A stretch of DNA of 64,000 bases from Lacrimispora saccharolytica (GTDB lineage Bacteria; Bacillota; Clostridia; Lachnospirales; Lachnospiraceae). Position numbers and translations under genes: made by a program. The stretch lies in NCBI GenBank assembly GCA_021531795.1, contig JADYUL010000012.1, forward strand, positions 1 to 64,000, written 5' to 3'. The notes under the pieces were generated by a model, which did not search any database, had not been told where the DNA came from, and saw only the letters and a list, made by a program, of their open reading frames with translations. How positions within the stretch are numbered: the first letter of the stretch is position 1; every line of letters begins with the position of its first letter. Below are positions 1-7,933 of this stretch, in pieces.

Positions 1-2
1 GC

Positions 3-77
3 CGAATGAGTAGAAGATTTTATAAGAAAATACGGCAATGGGACAATAAGCCACCGCCGTATTTGTCTACAGTCTGA
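3..77 (+). CDS. C-terminal tail of a truncated plus-strand gene
   Basis: The frame starting at base 3 is open from the window edge to a TGA at 75-77 and encodes about 24 residues rich in Lys/Arg/Pro, ending in PPPYLSTV. The stop abuts a strong plus-strand terminator, which is the main reason to believe it is a real gene end rather than a chance open frame. The gene body lies outside the window and the family cannot be named. It converges on cheR. Confidence 0.4.
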   Translation, partial: RMSRRFYKKIRQWDNKPPPYLSTV

Positions 78-115
78 GACTTAGGGAAAAATAATCCCTA
101 AGTCTTTTATTATTT
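78..115 (+). terminator. Rho-independent terminator for the leftmost plus-strand gene
   Basis: Perfect 10-bp arms GACTTAGGGA (78-87) and TCCCTAAGTC (95-104) with a 7-nt loop are followed on the plus strand by TTTTATTATTT. The minus-strand tail is not T-rich, so the signal points rightward. It begins directly after the partial gene's stop and overlaps the last bases of cheR, which ends at 110 from the other side. Confidence 0.8.
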
Positions 116-880
116 CTCGTAGAAAAAAGAATCCAGTCTCTTGTAACCGATATCTCTGTATTTTAATATCTGTTCAGTACTGCCAATAAACAATACTCCT
201 CCATCAGAAAGAGAATTATAATACTTTGTAAAAATCTCATCCTTGGCTTCTTCCGTAAAATAAATAAGCACATTCCTGCATACGATAAGATGCTGTCCCT
301 TAGGATAAAGATCACTGAGCAGATTGTGGTGTTTAAAGGTCACGCATTTCTTAATCTTATCCGATATTTCATAAACCGGCCCGTTTGCCTTGAAATATTC
401 TTCTTTATATTTCTTAGGCACATTCTCAATACTCTTGGCTGAATAGAGACCAATCTTTGCCTTAGCAATAACCTCATCTGAGATATCCGTAGCATTTATC
501 CTAATCTTACTTAACGGTATAAATTCCGAAAGAGCCATTACCAGTGAATAAGGCTCATCTCCCGTCGAGCAAGCCGCACTCCAGATATTTAATCCTGTTC
601 CAAACTTCTCTATTAAAGAGGGGATAATCCTGCTTCTAAGAATCTCCCACTGTTCAGGATTTCTGTAAAACTCAGAGACATTAATGGTAATATATTCTAC
701 AAACTCATCCAACTGCTTCTTATCAGATGACAGAAGCCTGATATATTCATCATATCCCTTACATTCAGATTTGGATATTCTGGTATCTATCCTTCGCTTC
801 ATCTGAGTCTGCTTATAATTGCTCAAATCAATACCCGTTAATCGATATATGTCCCCTGTAAAATCCTCATAACTCTTCAT
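110..880 (-). CDS. cheR: Chemotaxis protein methyltransferase CheR
   Basis: This is an S-adenosylmethionine-dependent methyltransferase that methylates glutamates in the signalling domain of chemoreceptors in the cytoplasm, setting receptor gain during adaptation. An N-terminal helical domain (about residues 1-70, with YEDFTGDIYRLTGIDLSNYK) precedes the catalytic domain. That domain contains NVSEFYRNPEQW, the SAM-binding IWSAACSTGDEPYSL and LIVCRNVLIYF, all typical of CheR. The start at 880 is preferred because GGGAAA lies about 6 nt upstream; in-frame ATGs further up (892, 913) run into the rpsA terminator. The length of 256 residues is normal. No other chemotaxis core gene is adjacent, but a methyl-accepting receptor lies at 22.3-24.4 kb. 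Confidence 0.93.
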   Translation of the reverse strand: MKSYEDFTGDIYRLTGIDLSNYKQTQMKRRIDTRISKSECKGYDEYIRLLSSDKKQLDEFVEYITINVSEFYRNPEQWEILRSRIIPSLIEKFGTGLNIWSAACSTGDEPYSLVMALSEFIPLSKIRINATDISDEVIAKAKIGLYSAKSIENVPKKYKEEYFKANGPVYEISDKIKKCVTFKHHNLLSDLYPKGQHLIVCRNVLIYFTEEAKDEIFTKYYNSLSDGGVLFIGSTEQILKYRDIGYKRLDSFFYEK

Positions 881-899
881 ATAATTTCCCATATAAGAA

Positions 900-927
900 A
901 TGCCCCACATCAAAAGATGTAGGGCAT
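900..927 (-). terminator. Terminator downstream of the rpsA operon
   Basis: A 12-bp stem with one mismatch (arms 900-911 and 916-927, loop AAAA on the plus strand) is followed on the minus strand by TTCTTAT. It lies between the rpsA stop at 942 and the cheR start at 880. It would end transcripts from the cmk-ispH-rpsA run. Confidence 0.65.
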
Positions 928-941
928 AAACAAATCAATAA

Positions 942-2084
942 TTATTCAGCATCACCCTCGGCAATAGCCTTCTCGATATCAACAGATACTACATCAGCAT
1001 CCTCATCAGTTGCTGCTTCCTCAGCCGGTGCATCAGGCTCAAGGGCCTTAATACTAAGGCTGATCTTCTTATCTTCAAGACTGAAGTCAACAATCTTAGC
1101 TGTAACCTCATCACCAACCTTGAGAACTGCACTTGGCTTCTCGATGTGCTCCTTGGAAATCTGAGATACATGAAGAAGTGCATCAACACCCTTAGAGATC
1201 TCAACGAAAGCACCAAAGTCAGTCATACGTGCAACCTTACCGGTTACAACAGTGCCAACTGCGAATCTGTTCTCAGCATCCTTCCAGGGATTCTCATCCT
1301 CGAACTTGCATGAGAGCGCAATCTTATTACCCTGAATATCCTTGATGTAAGCCTTAACTGTATCACCGGGCTTAAATACCTTCTTAGGATTCTCAACTCT
1401 TCCCCAACTCATCTCAGAGATATGAAGAAGTCCGTCTGCTCCGCCAAGGTCAATGAATGCACCAAAATCTGTAACATTCTTAACAGTTCCTTCGATCACA
1501 TCGCCAACTGCGATTCTGTCGAAGAGTTCCTTCTGCAGCTTATCTCTCTCAGCTGTGAGAAGCATACGTCTGTTACCGATGTAACGTCTACGACGAGGAT
1601 TGTATTCTGTAACTACGAATTCAATTTCCTGTCCAAGATACTTATTTAAATCCTTCTCATAAGTATCGCTTACAAGGCTGGCAGGAATGAAGATTCTTAC
1701 TTCATCAACTACAACACAGATTCCGCCATCGAGAACCTGGGTAACCTTTGCCTTAAGTACTTCCTGATTGTTAAAGGCATCCTCAATTCTCTTATTGCCC
1801 TTCTCGGCAGCCAGTCTCTTGTATGTAAGAATAACCTGTCCTTCACCGTCATTAACCTTAAGTACCTTAGCCTCCATAGTGTCGCCAACCTTGACAACAG
1901 TAGTAAGGTCTAAGTTAGACTCGTTTGTATACTCGCTTCTGGTCAATATTCCATCCGCTTTGCATCCGATGTTGAGAATAATCTCATCAGGCTTAACAGA
2001 GAAAACTGTACCTTCAACTACCTCTCCTGTATGGATTGTTTTGAATGATTCATTCAACATTTGTTCAAAACTCATTTCTGACAT
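942..2084 (-). CDS. rpsA: S1-domain RNA-binding protein (ribosomal protein S1 type)
   Basis: Four consecutive S1 domains are visible. They begin near HTGEVVEGTVF (about residue 18), at QEVLKAKVTQV, at AVGDVIEGTVKNVTDFGAF and at AVGTVVTGKVARMTDFGAF. The last two carry the typical DFGAF...LLH(I/V)S RNA-binding pattern. An acidic Asp/Glu/Ala tail follows. The protein binds mRNA on the 30S subunit and supports translation initiation. The start at 2084 (MSEMSFEQ) is chosen because GAGGAGG lies about 9 nt upstream, inside the end of ispH. The two genes overlap by 20 bp in different frames. In several clostridia IspH and S1 form one polypeptide, so this is a split counterpart. Confidence 0.9.
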   Translation of the reverse strand: MSEMSFEQMLNESFKTIHTGEVVEGTVFSVKPDEIILNIGCKADGILTRSEYTNESNLDLTTVVKVGDTMEAKVLKVNDGEGQVILTYKRLAAEKGNKRIEDAFNNQEVLKAKVTQVLDGGICVVVDEVRIFIPASLVSDTYEKDLNKYLGQEIEFVVTEYNPRRRRYIGNRRMLLTAERDKLQKELFDRIAVGDVIEGTVKNVTDFGAFIDLGGADGLLHISEMSWGRVENPKKVFKPGDTVKAYIKDIQGNKIALSCKFEDENPWKDAENRFAVGTVVTGKVARMTDFGAFVEISKGVDALLHVSQISKEHIEKPSAVLKVGDEVTAKIVDFSLEDKKISLSIKALEPDAPAEEAATDEDADVVSVDIEKAIAEGDAE

Positions 2085-2916
2085 AATTTTGAACCTCCTC
2101 GATAATATTATTTGGGGTCGATGCCCCTGCTGTAATACCCACCAGTCCAACAGATTTAGATAGTTCTAAATGCAAGTCATCCAGTGTCTGTATGAAATGT
2201 GTATTAGCACATTCCCTGCTGCATATATCATACAGCTTGCGTGAATTGGAGCTATTCTTTCCCCCTATCACTATCATGCAATCAGCAGCCTTCGCAAGCT
2301 CCATTGCTGCGCTCTGACGTTCCTCAGTAGCATTGCATATAGTATTCACAACATTAATATAATACCCTTTTTTTTCAATATAATCAACTATTTCTTTAAA
2401 TTTTAGCAAATTATATGTTGTCTGTGAAACCAGATGTATTTCACTGTCCTTACCAAAGGGAATATTCTCTACATCACTGATATCTTCTATCACATAGAAA
2501 GGTGTTGAGCACCATCCGATTATTCCCTGAACCTCGGGATGCTCCCGGCTTCCAATAATGATTACATTTTTCCCTTCCGCCCCGGCCTTTTCCACAGTCC
2601 TGTGTATCTTCTTTACGAAGGGGCAGGTTGCATCTACCACCTTAAATCCCCGACTCTTAATTCTTTCTTCCGTAGCCTTTGGGACGCCGTGGCTTCTGAT
2701 GATCATTATTCCACCATCAAGAGTGTCAAGCTCATCATCCTCTATTGCCCTTACTCCTTTAGAGAGCAGTTCCTTCACAACCTCATCATTGTGTATTATC
2801 GGTCCATAAGTATAGATTGGTGTTTCCGGATTCTCCTCTATCTGTTTATATACCGTTTCCATGGCACGTCTGACTCCAAAACAGAATCCGGCATGCTCAG
2901 CAAGTCTACATTCCAT
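2065..2916 (-). CDS. ispH: 4-hydroxy-3-methylbut-2-enyl diphosphate reductase IspH
   Basis: IspH is the last enzyme of the MEP isoprenoid pathway: an oxygen-sensitive iron-sulfur protein reducing HMBPP to IPP and DMAPP. Conserved cysteines appear in HAGFCFGVRRA (Cys12), DATCPFVKKIH and NTICNATEERQ, with the IIRSHGVPK and HPEVQGIIGW blocks between them. The C-terminal GITAGASTP is also characteristic. The start at 2916 gives MECRLAEHAGFCFGV, one base after the cmk stop; upstream in-frame Met codons lie inside cmk. The length is 283 residues. The gene is translationally linked to cmk upstream and overlaps rpsA downstream. Confidence 0.95.
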   Translation of the reverse strand: MECRLAEHAGFCFGVRRAMETVYKQIEENPETPIYTYGPIIHNDEVVKELLSKGVRAIEDDELDTLDGGIMIIRSHGVPKATEERIKSRGFKVVDATCPFVKKIHRTVEKAGAEGKNVIIIGSREHPEVQGIIGWCSTPFYVIEDISDVENIPFGKDSEIHLVSQTTYNLLKFKEIVDYIEKKGYYINVVNTICNATEERQSAAMELAKAADCMIVIGGKNSSNSRKLYDICSRECANTHFIQTLDDLHLELSKSVGLVGITAGASTPNNIIEEVQNYVRNEF

Positions 2917-2917
2917 A

Positions 2918-3568
2918 TTATTTAACCAGGTTAAGGATAGCCTCAACCACCTCATCAATCGTCATATAGGAGCTATCAATAAGCGTGGCATCTTCTGCCT
3001 GCTTAAGCGGGCTTATCGCCCTTGTCATATCACGGTTATCTCTTTCGATAATATCCGCTTCTATCTTTGACAGATCAGCGCTCTCTCCCTTAGCCTCAAG
3101 TTCAAGAGCCCTTCTTTGTGCCCTGACCAGGCTGCTTGCGGTAAGATATACCTTAACCTCGGCGTTTGGCAAAACCACAGTTCCTATATCTCTTCCGTCC
3201 ATGACAACATCCTTGGTTTTGGCAAGCTTCTGCTGAAGCTCCACAAGCTTCTCCCTCACTTTGGCATTTACCGAAGTAACGGAAGCCATGTTACCAACCT
3301 CTTCTGTTCTAAGATAAGCATTGACATTTTCTCCGTTAAGCAGAACCACCTGTTCCCCGTCCCTGTATTCAATGCTAATATCCGCTATTTTACATGCCTC
3401 TTCAATAGAAGGCGCATCGCAGGGATCTATGCCCTGTTTGATCATAAATAACGCCATTGCCCTGTACATAGCTCCGGTATCAACATAGATATATCCCATT
3501 TTCTTCGCAACTTTTTTGGCAATTGTACTCTTACCCGCACCTGCAGGTCCGTCTATAGCAATATTCAT
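2918..3568 (-). CDS. cmk: Cytidylate kinase
   Basis: Cmk phosphorylates CMP/dCMP to the diphosphate in pyrimidine nucleotide recycling. The N-terminal P-loop GPAGAGKST is followed by YVDTGAMYRA (substrate binding) and VMDGRDIGTVVLPNAEVKVYL, all diagnostic for bacterial CMP kinase. The start at 3568 (MNIAIDGPAGAGKS) sits one base after the stop of the upstream oxidoreductase with AGGGAGAA before it. The annotated length is 216 residues, normal for the family. The cmk-ispH-rpsA order is a conserved clostridial arrangement. Confidence 0.95.
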   Translation of the reverse strand: MNIAIDGPAGAGKSTIAKKVAKKMGYIYVDTGAMYRAMALFMIKQGIDPCDAPSIEEACKIADISIEYRDGEQVVLLNGENVNAYLRTEEVGNMASVTSVNAKVREKLVELQQKLAKTKDVVMDGRDIGTVVLPNAEVKVYLTASSLVRAQRRALELEAKGESADLSKIEADIIERDNRDMTRAISPLKQAEDATLIDSSYMTIDEVVEAILNLVK

Positions 3569-3569
3569 A

Positions 3570-4871
3570 TCATTCTCCCTGTTTTGTTGCCGCACTCATT
3601 CCGGCAAGGTAACCACTGCTCCATGCAACCTGAAGATTGAAGCCTCCGGTCAAGGCATCAACATCCATAAGCTCTCCGGCAATATACATTCCGGGAATAA
3701 GCTTGCTCTCCATGGTAGATGGGTTAATCTCCTTAACGTTTATTCCGCCCTGGGTGATAATCGCTTCCGTGAACGGTCTCGTTCCCGTGACCGTCATGTT
3801 CAAGCCCTTAAGTGTATATACAAGTCTGCTTCTCTCCTCTTTGGTAATGTCATGTACAGGCTTGTGTGCATCGAGTAAGCTTTGAACAATAATTGTATCT
3901 ATAATCCCCGACGGAAGAAGTCCGCACAAAGCATTCTTCAGGCTCTTGTTCATAGCATTATCGAAGTCTCTTACAATCCTTTTATCCAGCTGTTCTACCG
4001 TAAGTGCAGGCTTAAGATCTATAAGAAGGGTTACCTGCTTTCCATATACCTTCTTGGAATAGAAGCTGCTTGCACTTAAGATAAGAGGTCCACTGATTCC
4101 GAAATGCGTAAAAAGCATCTCGCCAAAGCCCGAAAAAACAATACTCTTTTTAAGCCTTGCTCCGTCTGCTACTGCTCTTATTTTCTCTGAATTAAGAACC
4201 TCATTAAAGAGATTCACCCTGACATTCTTAAGTGAAAGGCCTTGAAGGTCCTTATAGAATTCCTCTTTTGTGGTAAGCGGGACAAGCGCAGGCTTAGTGT
4301 CCGTAAGTGTATGACCTAATTCGTGCAAAAGCTTATGGCCGTTCCCGTCGCTTCCTGTTGATGAATAAGAGAGCCCACCGGTGCACATTATAACCGAATC
4401 AGCTGTTATTTTTTCGTGCTGCATTGTTTCAATACCACGCACTTTTTCCGCATCAATAATAATGGCTTTGAGGGTTGTATTCAGGCGAACCTTCACCCCT
4501 TTACGCTTCATGATTGCACGCAGCGTATCCGTTACGTCATAGGAATGGTCACTCTCAGGGAACACTCTTCCACCGCGCTCAACCTTAAGCTTAAGCCCGT
4601 TATTCTCAAGCAATTCCATAAGGCTTCTGTTGTCAAAGGAATAAAAGGCACCATACATAAACCTCGGATTGCTGACTATGTTATTGAAGAATTCATCTTC
4701 ATCGCAGTTGTTGGTGACGTTACATCTGCCCTTACCTGTGATGTATATCTTTTTCCCGAGTTTCTCATTGCGCTCAATAAGAGTCACATCGGCACCATTA
4801 CCCGCAGCAGAAATCGCCGCCATCATACCGGCCGCTCCACCACCGATAACAACGACTTTATTCCTCTTCAT
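3570..4871 (-). CDS. HI0933/BaiN-family FAD-dependent oxidoreductase
   Basis: This 433-residue flavoprotein has an N-terminal FAD-binding Rossmann motif GGGAAGMMAA (residues 10-19), then GKGRCNVTN (about 47-55) and a C-terminal LTGGFNLQVAWSSGYLAG that closes the FAD site. These signatures define the HI0933 family (BaiN-like), cytoplasmic proteins often annotated as aminoacetone oxidases or NAD(P)/FAD oxidoreductases. The true substrate is not settled for most members. The gene overlaps the upstream RpiR-type regulator by 14 bp and is followed by cmk after one base, so it is probably co-transcribed with both. Confidence 0.85.
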   Translation of the reverse strand: MKRNKVVVIGGGAAGMMAAISAAGNGADVTLIERNEKLGKKIYITGKGRCNVTNNCDEDEFFNNIVSNPRFMYGAFYSFDNRSLMELLENNGLKLKVERGGRVFPESDHSYDVTDTLRAIMKRKGVKVRLNTTLKAIIIDAEKVRGIETMQHEKITADSVIMCTGGLSYSSTGSDGNGHKLLHELGHTLTDTKPALVPLTTKEEFYKDLQGLSLKNVRVNLFNEVLNSEKIRAVADGARLKKSIVFSGFGEMLFTHFGISGPLILSASSFYSKKVYGKQVTLLIDLKPALTVEQLDKRIVRDFDNAMNKSLKNALCGLLPSGIIDTIIVQSLLDAHKPVHDITKEERSRLVYTLKGLNMTVTGTRPFTEAIITQGGINVKEINPSTMESKLIPGMYIAGELMDVDALTGGFNLQVAWSSGYLAGMSAATKQGE

Positions 4872-5802
4872 AAGGCGACTCCTTCATCAAATCCTTGCGA
4901 AGCGAATAATCAAGCATCGGCTCGTCATCTATGAAATTAATCTCATCATTAAGATAAACCTGGTAGTTCTCCCATGCACTCTCCAGACTCTCCAGATTCT
5001 CCTTAACAGCCTCCGGAGCCTTAAGGCACAGGGCAACAACTATTGCGTTAATAACACTAAGCGGTGCCACCAGGGAATCTACAATACTCACCATGTCACT
5101 TCTGGCGAAGAGATTACATGAGCTGTACATACACATCGGGCTGTACTGGGTATCCGTAATTGAAATAACACGTGCATTCCTATCTCTGGCAAACTCCATA
5201 ATCTTAAGTGTTCTCATGGAATACCTGGGAAAACTGATACCTACCACACAGTCCTTGTCACTCACCCTTATCATCTGTTCAAAGGTCTCACTCACGGACG
5301 TGGTTCTTATAAGTTTAACATTGTCCCTTATCATGTTTAGATAAAAACTCAGGAAATCAGCTAAAGGCTCACAGCTTCTAAGTCCGATAATATATACACT
5401 CTCCGCTTCGAGAAGCGAATCAACCGCGTATTCAAAGCTCTCCGGGTCAAGTCCCGTCATGGTATCTCTGATTTTTTCAATATCACCGTTCAGAACGGAT
5501 GTTATGATTTCAGACTGAGAGCTTCTGCCATATTTGGCACCCATTTTCCTAACAGAATTAAGCTTGTCCTTAACCCACGCAGCAAGAGCACTCTGGAATT
5601 GCGGAAAACCGTCAAATCCTATCCTGGTTGCAAAGCGGACAACTGTTGATTCACTTACCTTTAGTCTCTCACCGATTTTTGCAGCCGTCATGAATACGGC
5701 TTCGTTATAGTTCTCCTTGATGAAATTGGCAATAGCCTTATGGCTCTTGCTCATCCTCGGATAATATTCATCTATCAGTTCTATAATATCTTTGCTAATC
5801 AT
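4858..5802 (-). CDS. MurR/RpiR-family transcriptional regulator
   Basis: The N-terminal helix-turn-helix (about residues 1-75) includes MSKSHKAIANFI and the recognition segment KVSESTVVRFATRIGF. A C-terminal SIS sugar-phosphate-binding domain (about 120-260) contains VYIIGLRSCEPLADFL and VVGISFPRYSMRTLKIMEFA. Family members usually sense phosphosugars and control sugar or cell-wall amino-sugar genes. No sugar gene is directly attached here: the downstream partner is an FAD oxidoreductase overlapping by 14 bp. The target and ligand are unknown. The 314-residue length is normal, with an extended C-terminus of acidic and charged residues. Confidence 0.85.
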   Translation of the reverse strand: MISKDIIELIDEYYPRMSKSHKAIANFIKENYNEAVFMTAAKIGERLKVSESTVVRFATRIGFDGFPQFQSALAAWVKDKLNSVRKMGAKYGRSSQSEIITSVLNGDIEKIRDTMTGLDPESFEYAVDSLLEAESVYIIGLRSCEPLADFLSFYLNMIRDNVKLIRTTSVSETFEQMIRVSDKDCVVGISFPRYSMRTLKIMEFARDRNARVISITDTQYSPMCMYSSCNLFARSDMVSIVDSLVAPLSVINAIVVALCLKAPEAVKENLESLESAWENYQVYLNDEINFIDDEPMLDYSLRKDLMKESPYEEE

Positions 5803-5809
5803 TATCTAC

Positions 5810-6355
5810 CTATACAAACGAACGGTAAGTATTCTTCAGAAGCTCGATCGTATCGGCCTCATTCAAATCATAATCACCTGTTATTGTCATGCATGCAATT
5901 CCGTGAATGAATATCCACATCTTGGTGAACAGATCACCGCTGTTAACAACACCTGCTTCCTTAGCCTTGTTCATCTCCTGGGCTACATTACCGTTGCTTC
6001 CGTTCAAAATCTCATACATGCTGAAATTATACCTGTTATTCGATAAGAATAGCATTTTAAAGAGCTTTGGCTCTTCTGTTGCGAATCTGACATAAGCATA
6101 TCCCAGATTAGCAAAAGGTTCATCTGCCACTCTCTTGCAGTTATCATAGAAGTTAGCGTAATATTCTACAGCTTTGGCATAGATTTCCGAAATCAGATCA
6201 TCCATGTTTGAGTAGAGTCTGAAAATAGGCTGTGTGGAACAGCCCGCCTTGGCAGCCAGTTTCCTGGCAGTTACATTTTCAATACCTTCAGATCTTGCAA
6301 GAAGAAATGCATTATCAATAAGATAGTTTTTTGTAATTGTTTCTTTTCTAGGCAT
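5810..6355 (-). CDS. TetR-family transcriptional regulator
   Basis: A 181-residue protein with the TetR DNA-binding domain at the N-terminus: ITKNYLIDNAFLLARSEG followed by VTARKLAAKAGCSTQPIFRLY (helix-turn-helix about residues 25-50). The C-terminal domain is helical with conserved Phe and Trp, including KMWIFIHGIACM, and resembles the WHG-type ligand domain. It is 7 bp upstream of the RpiR-type regulator and has its own strong promoter, so it heads the regulator-oxidoreductase-cmk run. Autoregulation is likely but its effector cannot be guessed. Confidence 0.85.
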   Translation of the reverse strand: MPRKETITKNYLIDNAFLLARSEGIENVTARKLAAKAGCSTQPIFRLYSNMDDLISEIYAKAVEYYANFYDNCKRVADEPFANLGYAYVRFATEEPKLFKMLFLSNNRYNFSMYEILNGSNGNVAQEMNKAKEAGVVNSGDLFTKMWIFIHGIACMTITGDYDLNEADTIELLKNTYRSFV

Positions 6356-6396
6356 GGTATCCCTCCCACTATAATGTTAATAATCTCTAATATGTT

Positions 6397-6425
6397 ATTA
6401 TAACGCATGTCATTTATCATGTAAA
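6397..6425 (-). promoter_or_regulatory. Sigma-A promoter for the TetR-headed operon
   Basis: On the minus strand TTTACA (6420-6425) and TATAAT (6397-6402) are separated by 17 bp, a near-consensus housekeeping promoter. The stretch between the -10 and the TetR start is AT-rich with partial symmetric repeats of TTAATAA/TTATTAT type, a plausible autoregulatory operator, though no clean palindrome can be defined. Confidence 0.75.
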
Positions 6426-6426
6426 C

Positions 6427-6454
6427 AAAAAGAGGACTGATTTCTCAGTCCTCT
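6427..6454 (-). terminator. Terminator of the decarboxylase/sodium-pump operon
   Basis: Perfect 10-bp arms AGAGGACTGA (6431-6440) and TCAGTCCTCT (6445-6454) enclose a 4-nt loop. On the minus strand the stem is followed by a T tract (6427-6430). It sits 16 bp after the last gene of the operon and directly upstream of the TetR promoter. Confidence 0.9.
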
Positions 6455-6469
6455 CATATTTTCTGATCC

Positions 6470-7906
6470 TTATACAGGATATGCGTTATTTGCTGTATCT
6501 GCCTTAGCAACATCTACAGATGTCTGCTGTGCCTGACGATACTTGAAGAACTCGGTTGCAACCTGAGGGAACAGTGCATATGAAAGCACATCCTCTTCCT
6601 GCTGCTTCCACTGCTTCATCTCTGCCTCAATTGAAGCAAGCTCAGGCTCTGTGTGGCCTGTTGCCTCTGCAGATCTTGCAGTCGATCTCGGCTCGCCCGG
6701 AATAACCTTGTTGATTACATCCTCATTCATAGGCTTAACTGTCTGACCGTAGTTACCGCGAAGAAGATCCTTGAACTCACCTGTAGCCATCTTATATCTC
6801 TCACCCATAAGAACATTGAAGATAGCCTGTGTACCAACGATCTGTGAAGAAGGTGTAACAAGAGGCGGTTCACCGCAGTCCTTACGAACTCTGGGGATTT
6901 CCTCAAGAACCTCATTGTATTTATCCTCTGCACCCTGCTCCTTGAGCTGGCTAACCATGTTAGATAACATTCCGCCGGGTACCTGGTATAACAATGTCTT
7001 GATATTAACGCCAAGAACCTTAGTGCTCATGAGACCCGACTCGATGCACTCTTCTCTGTAAGGACGGAAATAATCAGCGATCTCAGCAAGGAGATTCTGA
7101 TCATATCCTGTATCATATGGTGTACCCTTGAAAGTTTCAACCATAACCTCTGTTGCAGGCTGTGATGTACCAAGCGCAAATGGTGAAATAGCACAGTCGA
7201 TAACATCAACACCGGCCTCAACAGCCTTAAGATATGTCATTGAAGCAACGCCTGATGTGTAGTGAGTATGAAGCTGAATAGGAAGCTTTGTGTTCTCCTT
7301 AAGTGTCTTAACGAGTTCCTCTGCTTTGTATGGTGTAAGAAGACCTGCCATATCCTTGATACAGATGCTGTCTGCACCCATAGCCTCAATCTTTTTAGCC
7401 ATATCTGCCCAATACTCAAGTGTATAAGCATCACCGAGAGTATAAGAAAGAGCGATCTGAGATTCTCCTCTGCCCTCGATAGCCTTAATCTTATTTGTTG
7501 CATCTACAGCTGCCTGAAGGTTACGAAGGTCGTTCAGACAGTCGAAGATTCTGATTACGTCGATACCGTTAGCGATTGACTTCTCAACGAAAGCGTATAC
7601 AACGTCATCTGCATAAGGACGGTATCCAAGGATATTCTGTCCTCTGAAGAGCATCTGAAGCTTTGTGTTCTTGAAACCGTCACGAAGCTTACGTAATCTC
7701 TCCCATGGATCTTCCTTAAGGAATCTTAATGAAGCATCGAATGTAGCACCACCCCAGCACTCTACTGCGTGGTAGCCAACCTTATCCATCTTATCTACGA
7801 TTGGAAGCATCTTCTCGGTAGGCATTCTTGTTGCAATCAATGACTGATGTGCATCACGAAGAACTGTCTCCATAATTCCAACCGGCTTTTTTACTATATC
7901 TGCCAT
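6470..7906 (-). CDS. Pyruvate/oxaloacetate carboxyltransferase subunit (OadA/PycB/5S type)
   Basis: This 478-residue protein has the HMGL-like TIM barrel of oxaloacetate decarboxylase alpha, pyruvate carboxylase B and transcarboxylase 5S. Motifs include METVLRDAHQSL with the metal-binding Asp18, the GQNILGYRPY block, IKDMAGLL with the carboxylatable lysine, and the metal-ligand LHTHYTSG. A conserved carboxylase domain follows to about residue 440. The C-terminal biotinyl domain of classical OadA is absent; biotin is supplied by the separate carrier at 9129. The reaction is carboxyl transfer between oxaloacetate/pyruvate and carrier biotin. It is the last gene of the operon. Confidence 0.85.
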   Translation of the reverse strand: MADIVKKPVGIMETVLRDAHQSLIATRMPTEKMLPIVDKMDKVGYHAVECWGGATFDASLRFLKEDPWERLRKLRDGFKNTKLQMLFRGQNILGYRPYADDVVYAFVEKSIANGIDVIRIFDCLNDLRNLQAAVDATNKIKAIEGRGESQIALSYTLGDAYTLEYWADMAKKIEAMGADSICIKDMAGLLTPYKAEELVKTLKENTKLPIQLHTHYTSGVASMTYLKAVEAGVDVIDCAISPFALGTSQPATEVMVETFKGTPYDTGYDQNLLAEIADYFRPYREECIESGLMSTKVLGVNIKTLLYQVPGGMLSNMVSQLKEQGAEDKYNEVLEEIPRVRKDCGEPPLVTPSSQIVGTQAIFNVLMGERYKMATGEFKDLLRGNYGQTVKPMNEDVINKVIPGEPRSTARSAEATGHTEPELASIEAEMKQWKQQEEDVLSYALFPQVATEFFKYRQAQQTSVDVAKADTANNAYPV

Positions 7907-7933
7907 GTTATTCTCCTTAAATTATTAAACAAA

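Noticed and set aside
2085-2150. Longer N-terminus for S1
   Set aside because: The added residues are an out-of-frame reading of ispH and lack similarity to S1.
1768-2163. 131-codon plus-strand open frame
   Set aside because: Antisense to rpsA/ispH with no ribosome-binding site or recognisable domain; one of many such shadows of the well-supported minus-strand genes.
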